Of a DNA stretch of 64,000 bases, positions 59,701 to 64,000 are shown one piece after another. Source of the stretch: Linyphia triangularis (taxonomy: Eukaryota > Arthropoda > Arachnida > Araneae > Linyphiidae); the NCBI GenBank assembly GCA_963978545.1, contig OZ021723.1, forward strand, positions 49,430,569-49,494,568, read 5' to 3'. The notes beneath the pieces were generated by a model, which saw only the letters and a list, made by a program, of their open reading frames with translations, was not told the DNA's origin and ran no database searches. How positions within the stretch are numbered: position 1 is the stretch's first letter; every line of letters starts with the position of its first letter. A program made the translations under genes and the position numbers.

Positions 59701-62700
59701 AAAAAAATTATAGACGTATTTGGTATTCATTAACTAATATAGCAAAATTAGCATTGTTTCAAAATAGAGGACATAAATACTTACTGTTAAAAGATCAGCT
59801 GTTTTCAAATACCAAACATATACTTCGAAACTATCTTCTGATCCTGCACAAATTATTTCACCACTACGATCAATAGCAAGACATGAAAATTGTGTTGGTT
59901 TAGGTGTAGTATATGTTTTGAAGTTGCGATACCTAGTGTAAGAGTATTGGCAATTAGTTTCATAAAATTCAAAGAAAAGAAGGCATCAAATTTAAATACA
60001 TCAAACAATTGAAAACATTGAAAGTATTTAAATAAATGCCTATTTCCTAAAAAAATAAAGTTGGCAATTTGTTATCCACTTTTGCACTGTGTCCAGGAAG
60101 AACAGTTCCATTTCCCAAATAATTCCTGGTCACCTATAATTTTATGAAATAGCTAACAAAGCCAATTGAAAACTAAATTAAAAGAAACTTATCGCAAAAA
60201 ATATTAGCTTAAATATTAACTAAAATATTTAAGATAGAAGATTCCTCAAAATTTAACAAAATAGAGATTTTAATGAAGTGAACTACATGACAAAGTAGTA
60301 ACATCATAATAAAATAAAAAAAAAATTTCATTGTCAGCACCCATTGATTGCTTTGGTTGTAACACTCAGTATCGACAACAAGCTGAGGAAAAGAAACAAA
60401 ATTTCTGTATAGTTCACTTCTAGCACGTCTACTACAAACAATAAATTTTTTACTCCTTTCAACTACTCCTTGGATTAATTTATTATAGATGGACATCACG
60501 CCATTATACACAGTTAATAAAAAAATTAATAAAACAGATCTTAATAGGTAAAAACAGGATCTTGAAAGAAATATAATTTCATCTCTGTGTGAAATTTCTT
60601 TTCTTTGCTATATAAATTTAGAATTAAAAATATTTAATTCTCTAATGTAATTTTCCACTAATTTTCTGATTACCAGAAAACTAATTTCACCAATATTTTC
60701 TTCAGGTTTTCCATGTTTTACCGGGTGATAGACAATCATAATTATAGCTATGACAACAAGCCTCAAAATTTATCTTCACTCACAATAGGAGGAATAAACA
60801 ATACAATCTATAGGAGTATTAAAATACTTTTTTAAAAATAATTTCTACCTATTCAAATCGAATGCTCTGACAGTTCCATCAGTTGAGGCTGACACAATGG
60901 TTTTGCTGTTTTGAGAAAAGGCAATGCCTGTTATAGCACTGGAATGTTCTGTAAATGTAACAAAACAAAAGCCAGAGGAAGTGTCCCACAATTTCAACTG
61001 AAAAACAAAACAAAAATAACTTCAAATTTAAGAGAAAGAAATCTATGAAAATAAAATAGGTAACAAGATGTTAAGCAATTGGCCACAGTTCTACACAAAT
61101 CACTAGCAGTTATGCTACTAGCACTTTTTATTTAATTTGTAACTTGTTAATTAATAATTCAACAACAATTGTTCAGCAATTCAATATCCTTCTTTTTTTT
61201 AGGTCTCTACTCTATAGAGAATTTTTTTTTTCCAATGTTAAATAAGGACTATCACTTACTTTTCCATCTTCACCACCAGAGGCAATATACATTCCATCTG
61301 GGGAGTAAGTAAGACAGTTCATGTTATTGAAATGTCCCTGTTGCTTCATTACAAATGACTCACTTTGCCACTCCCAAACTACCAATTGACCAATACCTTC
61401 ACTTCCAAGAGCTATCCAATCACCAGTTGTGTTAAATGCTATGCTTGCAATATTTTGATTGGAAAGTCTAAATTAGAAATACATGAGATTAGTTCAAACT
61501 TATACTATGGATCTTAACATTTAAAAATATCAATGACTACTCAATGTTGAAAACAATAAGAATAAACTTAAAAAGGTCTGAAGGTAATTTGTCAATAAAG
61601 TTCATACATTTTCCTGCAACACAGGGTTGATATTGGTCAGAGAGCAAAAAGGTCCAAAAATTCGCCAAAAAGTTTGTGGAAGGGACGATGTCCAGAAATT
61701 AGACAAAAAAAGCAGGCAAAAGAGATGCTTAACCAATTTTAAAGGTACAATGAAATTTTCACACTATATGATAATTCTTCTTCTTATCTAGCGCAACAGC
61801 CCAGGGTGAGTCTTGGCTTTCTCTACAATTAATTTCCAAATCCCTCTCTCCCTTGATTTCTTTGTCCAATTTTTTTATCTTTCAAATTTTTAGATCTTTT
61901 TCGACTTTCTCAGACCATCTCAACTTTTTTCGACCTCTTTTTCTTGCTTTATAAAATTAACCCTTCATAATTCTTTTAAGCATATCTGTGTCTCCCATTC
62001 TCTCAACGTGCCCCATCCACCGTATTCTTTTTGTCTAAATAAATTTCACAATGTTCTTTCCTTTAATTAGTCTTTTAATTTCATGATTATACCTTATTCT
62101 TCATCTATCATTTTCTCTTATCGGTCCAAATATTTTTCTTCGAATTCTGTTTTCAAAATTTCCAAGATTAGTTGCATCACTATCTAACAAGTCCCATGTT
62201 TCTGCACCATAAGAAACTATTAGTCTAATTAGAGTCTGAAAGATTTGTAATTTACATTTTCTTGGAACTAATTTACTCTTTAAGATTTTATGATTGATTT
62301 TATGTTTACTATACAATAATTAAATTTCAAATATTTGGGAAGAAGTTAATATGTGTGACATATTAATCTCAAAACATAGTACTTTGTTATTCTCCAAATT
62401 TCAGTTATGAAAAAAGATCAGAATGTCATCCAAAGTACAAATAAAATTGACTGATTTAATAGGTACATAAAACTATAAAATCTGCTTATTTTGTTTTTTG
62501 CAAAAGTACTCGGTTCGGGCATAATATAACCATTTTATGTAACTTAGTAATTTTAGACGAAGTGTTTCAACACCAAGATATTAGTAACCGAGACACAAGT
62601 CGTGTGATCAGATCTACAACACTTGTACATTTATTTACAACATTTCCGGTAAATTCTAAGCTCTGCAATTAAGAAAACAATGCAAATGCACCATTAAACA

Positions 62701-63651
62701 AGTTTTTTTTCCAATTGTATACTTTATAAGAAAACTTTTAATTGCTTTTATGTCAAAGAGTGATAATTCAGAATCTGGAAGAGATAAACTTTTGTTTTGG
62801 TTGTCAGTGCACATATGCAAAGCCCTGAAGCACTGAGAGGGTCTAGGGATTTCAGTAACCAATCGTAGAAAGGCAGTGTCAAGGATGAAGTAATCTGTGA
62901 AGAGGGAAAAGCTTTTGCCCAGACATGACCAAAAGTTCAATTTTCACAGGAAAAACTGGTTCAGATCGGAAAAAATACGGATTCATGAAGCAGGAACAAA
63001 AAAGTGGAAAATGAGAAAAAATTTACTTGAAAAACAAAAAGGTGAAAATTCAGCAAAATCTCATCCCTGGCAACAAGAAAATTACTTTAACTTGCTACTT
63101 TTCGAATACTTAAATGCATTAAAAGAAATCTAATTACTGAATATACCAAAAATTTTGCAGAAAATAATTGTTCCAGCCAAAAAAAGGCGAAAAAAAATTT
63201 AAACTAAGAAAAATTATTCATTAACCCATGATTTTGTATCCAACATTTGTCATGTTTACTTTTATCAAGAAAGGTTATATTACATTTAAATTAGTGATTC
63301 AAAACATTTCTAAATCTTAAAGAGGAAAAACTTTTTAACCAGGTTAACCAACATAAAATCAAATACTTTTTTTAGGACAGGATACATGGTATTATACATA
63401 ATTAGTATACATCTGCTACTAAATACTGATTTGATAGCTAATTATGAATAGAAACATATAATGCACAAAGATTTGAATATTGTAATTAAAATACATACGT
63501 TAGTGAATGAATTTGATTACAAGCTGGCATCTCATAGAGCAAAAAGGAACCATTAGAAAATCCTGCAACTAATATATGAGATTTCCGATGGTATGCTGCT
63601 GCAGAAAGGGCCACGTAACCTTCTTTATTGACTGCATCCTTTATGAAATGC
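37056..63651 (-). CDS. PWP2: PWP2 / UTP1, SSU processome WD40 protein; 11 C-terminal exons, 5' end outside window
   Basis: The protein is part of the UTP-B subcomplex of the nucleolar SSU processome, needed for 18S rRNA maturation. Exons, 5' to 3': 63651-63499, 61467-61260, 60997-60849, 59932-59785, 59454-59304, 59088-58908, 53433-53286, 50420-50249, 39096-38878, 37968-37743, 37215-37056. All introns are GT-AG and the phase agrees at every junction, giving 637 residues of a protein that is about 900 residues in other animals. The first exons hold WD40 repeats (SPDGMYIASGGEDGK, STDGTVRAFDL, SASWDKTVRMWN, GRSKFVCIYHIKEKIL). The last three hold the Utp12 domain (TPENIKRTLKDGHFSQA, YVEKLLRFVVD) and an acidic C-terminus (SSSEDDL). 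No frame breaks were seen, so the gene is probably functional. Two introns exceed 10 kb or 5 kb because of transposons. Confidence 0.96.
37743..37968 (-). CDS. PWP2: PWP2 exon: Utp12 domain
   Basis: Includes QTLVSYLPILYVEKLLRFV, HLEFYVTWVQYILNSHG and SMQKSLSRRFEELGK. The donor is GTAAGT. Confidence 0.95.
38878..39096 (-). CDS. PWP2: PWP2 exon: last WD40 repeat and start of Utp12 domain
   Basis: Includes RTWAATSTEGLLVYSLD, FDPFDLDI and TPENIKRTLKDGHFSQA. The donor GTAAGT follows VDS. The intron before it, 39097-50248, is about 11.2 kb. Confidence 0.95.
41080..42540. repeat. Interspersed repeat in the 11-kb PWP2 intron, paralogous to 61590-63075
   Basis: Many blocks recur in the same order and orientation at 61590-63075, for example AATATTTGGGAAGAA, CAAAACATAGTACT, AAAATCTGCTTATTTTGTT, CTACAACACTTGTACATTTA and AACCAATCGTA.AAGGCAG. 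It has its own insert, a hAT-like MITE at 41735-42139. No coding content was recognised. Confidence 0.75.
41735..42139. mobile_element. hAT-like MITE
   Basis: It begins CAGGGGGCCATAAAATTC and ends with TTCTGTGGCCACTCTG, approximate inverted ends. TTCCCTGA motifs repeat inside both ends. TTATA is repeated on both sides (41730-41734, 42140-42144). It splits the surrounding intron repeat; the paralogous copy lacks it. Confidence 0.7.
42854..43701 (-). mobile_element. hAT element remnant
   Basis: The left end is CAGGTTGG at 42854 and the right end complements CAGGGTTGGCATGG at 43701. The 8-bp duplication TTTAAAAG stands at 42846-42853 and 43702-43709. On the minus strand, about 43215-43330, the frame reads TAKTTTANVERIFSSFG and a NRLSLEKAAKL block: the C-terminal dimerisation region of a hAT transposase. 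The rest of the gene is deleted. Confidence 0.85.
44680..45420. repeat. Degenerate tandem repeats inside the hAT-like element
   Basis: Motifs such as GGCGAAAATGACCATCAC, AACAACGTAAATCTCGGCG and CGGTAATATCG recur many times with variation. The same region in the relative occupies about 56030-56760. Long ORFs here are shadows of the repeat. Confidence 0.65.
45611..45909. mobile_element. hAT MITE, about 299 bp
   Basis: The ends are CAGTGATTCTCAACCACT and its complement AGGTTGAGAATCACTG. The flanking octamers ACGTAATA and ATGCAATA match at six of eight positions. Subterminal GTGTGCCGC motifs occur at both ends. It is nested in the larger element. Confidence 0.8.
46357..47039. repeat. Exact 57-bp direct duplication
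   Basis: 46357-46413 and 46983-47039 appear identical (beginning GCTGCTTGGCGATCATTTAA and ending CTGGTAACC), 626 bp apart, in a region where other repeats are diverged. Confidence 0.85.
48150..48324 (+). CDS. Exon-like ORF of unknown gene inside the transposon
   Basis: After a TTTCAG acceptor-like site a GC-richer frame reads TNNNLEEVGG, STEGMQYYDESKMEVP, APSRLGFFNYVKEEVYHLK and ends in TGA, with AATAAA three bases later. Composition and a lack of repeats suggest genuine coding ancestry. With a frameshift, the same strand continues to about 48550 as NWPFKEAEIENLRN and then a hydrophobic segment. I do not recognise the protein. It may be a host exon captured by the surrounding hAT-like element or a retrocopied 3' end. 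Confidence 0.35.
50249..50420 (-). CDS. PWP2: PWP2 exon
   Basis: Encodes DFINRRKMTHFGN, a less conserved acidic part and SSRSFKPEICVTSIQFSPTG. The MTHFG Met inside it is not a start; the frame is open through a TTTTAAG acceptor. Confidence 0.94.
50679..53046 (+). mobile_element. Tigger/pogo-type DNA transposon, nearly intact
   Basis: The ends are CAGTAAAACATCCGAAATCC and the complement of CAGTAGAACATCCCAAATCC. The TA target duplication stands at 50677-50678 and 53047-53048. Its 2.37 kb is the usual Tigger size. It encodes one transposase with a single frameshift. It is inserted in the PWP2 intron between exons 53286 and 50420, in the opposite orientation to the gene. Confidence 0.95.
51206..52871 (+). 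pseudogene. Tigger (pogo/TIGD) transposase, one frameshift
   Basis: Part 1 (51206-51520) starts MPKRSISSGSSGGKAKRK and has a CENP-B-type helix-turn-helix (LSIKDKVNLIKKLESG, YGLGKSTVYDIKK). Part 2 (51525-52871, in a frame one base later) has the second HTH (VFHKSMEL, STGWLDKFKLRHGLR) and the DDE catalytic domain: NADETGLFW (first Asp), LILDNCTAHLSPEL (second Asp), FLPPNCTSILQPMDMG (third Asp). An acidic tail (SEDSEEEEIEEK) and KQMFFKNK follow. The break at about 51515-51525 lies in a direct repeat AAGGAGTG AAGGAGTG. No other lesion was seen over about 550 codons, so the insertion is recent. It would cut and paste at TA sites. Confidence 0.93.
53286..53433 (-). CDS. PWP2: PWP2 exon: WD40 repeat
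   Basis: Includes AFTTLCYSADGECILAAGRS, KFVCIYHIKEKILLKKFEIT and CNLSFDAVQ. The donor is GTAAGT. Confidence 0.95.
53606..54832. mobile_element. hAT-like MITE with 6-bp duplication
   Basis: It begins CAGGGGTCAAAGTGAC and ends GTCTGCGACCCCTG. TACTTA flanks both sides (53600-53605, 54833-54838). Many ATATAGGAC motifs lie near both ends. It contains the smaller MITE at about 54148-54303. Confidence 0.8.
54148..54303. mobile_element. Small MITE, second copy of the family at 11594
   Basis: The ends are CCGGTACGGATTCTGCGCC and GGCGCAGAATCCGTACCGG, inverted and nearly perfect. The middle matches 11594-11750. It is nested in the 53606-54832 element. Confidence 0.7.
55302..57515. mobile_element. Outer MITE split by a nested hAT-like element
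   Basis: It begins CAGGGTTCCCACTCAAATCA at 55302 and ends CATGGGAACC at about 57513. ACTTTTAAGGACCT occurs just inside both ends. The piece 55395-57196 is a separate nested element. Confidence 0.6.
55395..57196. mobile_element. hAT-like element, shorter relative of 44038-50213
   Basis: The ends are CAGGGATGAGTTTGGTAAAA and the complement of CAGGGATGAGTTTTTT. The flanks are CAGACA and CAGATA (one mismatch). It contains the GGCGAAAATGACC-type degenerate tandem region and the GGATCAAATTTCGGC.CAGTTG right-end region. No transposase. Confidence 0.8.
57530..58190. repeat. Region with ACATGCCC motif clusters at both ends
   Basis: TTTTACATGC, GGCATGC and ACATGCCC motifs cluster at 57537-57605 and 58108-58180. 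The core between them is unique. It is possibly a MITE; its ends were not resolved. Confidence 0.4.
58908..59088 (-). CDS. PWP2: PWP2 exon: WD40 repeat and conserved linker
   Basis: Includes VVFRPDGAEVAVSTLDGQI and the PWP2-typical GSIEGRNDLYVGRRE and ITAK linker. The donor is GTATGT. Confidence 0.95.
59304..59454 (-). CDS. PWP2: PWP2 exon: WD40 repeats
   Basis: Includes SGHEAPISGISFSP and ASWDKTVRMWNVGGS. The donor is GTAAGA. Confidence 0.95.
59785..59932 (-). CDS. PWP2: PWP2 exon: WD40 repeats
   Basis: Includes RYRNFKTYTTPKPTQFSCL and DSFEVYVWYLKTADLLT. The donor is GTAAGT. Confidence 0.95.
60849..60997 (-). CDS. PWP2: PWP2 exon: WD40 repeats
   Basis: Includes LKLWDTSSGFCFVTFTEHSS and DGTVRAFDL. 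It follows a TTTTTCAG acceptor and ends at a GTAGAA donor. Confidence 0.95.
61260..61467 (-). CDS. PWP2: PWP2 exon: WD40 repeats
   Basis: Includes IASIAFNTTGDWIALGSEGIG and LVVWEWQSESFVMKQQGHF, highly conserved in PWP2. The donor is GTAAGT. Confidence 0.95.
61590..63075. repeat. Interspersed repeat in a PWP2 intron, paralogous to 41080-42540
   Basis: It has the same order of blocks as the other copy. It is interrupted by the LINE fragment at 61777-62307. Its end contains AAAACTGGTTCAGATCGG and CTCATCCCTG, similar to the other copy and to hAT-like ends elsewhere in the window. Confidence 0.75.
61777..62307 (-). mobile_element. 5'-truncated LINE insertion, 3' end of RT ORF
   Basis: On the minus strand the insert encodes LVPRKCKLQIFQTLIRLIVS, YGAETWDL and RRKIFGP, the C-terminal part of a LINE reverse transcriptase. 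It ends with the GGGCTGTTGCGCTAGATAAG 3' terminus and an AAG-type tail. A diverged 14-bp duplication, ACTATATGATAATT/ACTATACAATAATT, flanks it (61763-61776, 62308-62321). The paralogous repeat at 41080 lacks it. Confidence 0.85.
63499..63651 (-). CDS. PWP2: PWP2 exon (first visible): WD40 region
   Basis: Encodes HFIKDAVNKEGYVALSAAAY to QIHSL. The acceptor is TCTAG at the upper end and the donor GTATGT at the lower end. It begins with the third base of a codon, so at least one exon lies further right. Confidence 0.93.
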
Positions 63652-64000
63652 CTAGAAAATTATTACATAAAATAAACAACATATATTTACAAATCAGGTA
63701 AAATTTCAAAATATTTTTAAATAGGTAAGATCCATTTTAGAAAAATTGTCAGAATTATGAATATTTTAGTACAAACACTTAAACTGGCAATATGGACTGT
63801 AAATATGATTGACACAGCCCCATACTACAATATCTGACAAACATAACAAAATATCAATATTTTTATGAACTGGGTCATTTTACAAAGCACCTGATCAATT
63901 AAATAGATACGCTTTTTTGCACACATATAGTTTAAGAGAACAGATGAATATGAAAACATGGTTAAAGCATCAAAATCAAGAAACACTAAAACATAGACGT
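63652..64000 (-). other. PWP2 intron (incomplete)
   Basis: No exon-like frame was found between the acceptor at 63652 and the window edge. Upstream PWP2 exons must be further right. Confidence 0.6.

Overview
The window looks like nuclear DNA from an arthropod. I suspect a chelicerate such as a spider, but that is only an impression from the mix of mobile-element families. The sequence is AT-rich, carries canonical GT-AG introns and is about two-thirds transposon debris. No bacterial operon, CRISPR array, rRNA or functional tRNA gene was seen.

The only confidently named host gene is PWP2 (UTP1), a WD40/Utp12 subunit of the SSU processome. It lies on the minus strand, and its 11 C-terminal exons span 63,651 down to 37,056. 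All junctions are canonical and the phase is kept across every one. The 5' exons lie beyond the right edge. The introns have swollen to a maximum of about 11 kb and hold a Tigger transposon, several hAT-like elements, MITEs and a long repeat shared by two introns. Upstream of PWP2, a plus-strand single-exon gene (32,834-35,026) encodes a predicted secreted protein of about ten 55-residue repeats with regularly spaced dibasic sites; it has one in-frame stop. A small minus-strand ORF with one membrane segment (4,134-4,487) may be a third gene.

From left to right: a retrotransposon integrase end with a probable LTR (1-1.8 kb); a TTAA-flanked MITE (2.2-3.2 kb); a gag-pro remnant with a textbook -1 frameshift site (5-6.5 kb); a repeat-bearing stretch with a hairpin repeat and a SINE (6.5-10.4 kb); a THAP fragment and a solo LTR (11-13 kb); a tandem-repeat block split by a SINE and a hAT (13.6-16.8 kb); and a minus-strand nuclease-like transposon gene split by two more hAT-type elements (16.9-25.4 kb). 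Then come two giant hairpin elements (25.5-27.1 kb) and a LINE interrupted by a second nuclease-type transposon with about 480-bp inverted ends (28.4-32 kb).

The most interesting system is the pair of related, degraded genes at 16.9-25.4 kb and 28.8-31.9 kb. They share an acidic motif, a DxD motif and a G(A/C)D(N/T)T motif followed by GKG, which resembles the active-site layout of FEN1/XPG nucleases, and one ends in a Cys-rich tail. The second sits in an intact transposon framework: 17-bp outer ends, long inverted repeats and an ATA target duplication. Its removal restores the LINE reading frame. The best-fitting known class, from memory, is Academ. Boundaries of most mobile elements were set from inverted ends plus target duplications read directly in the sequence.
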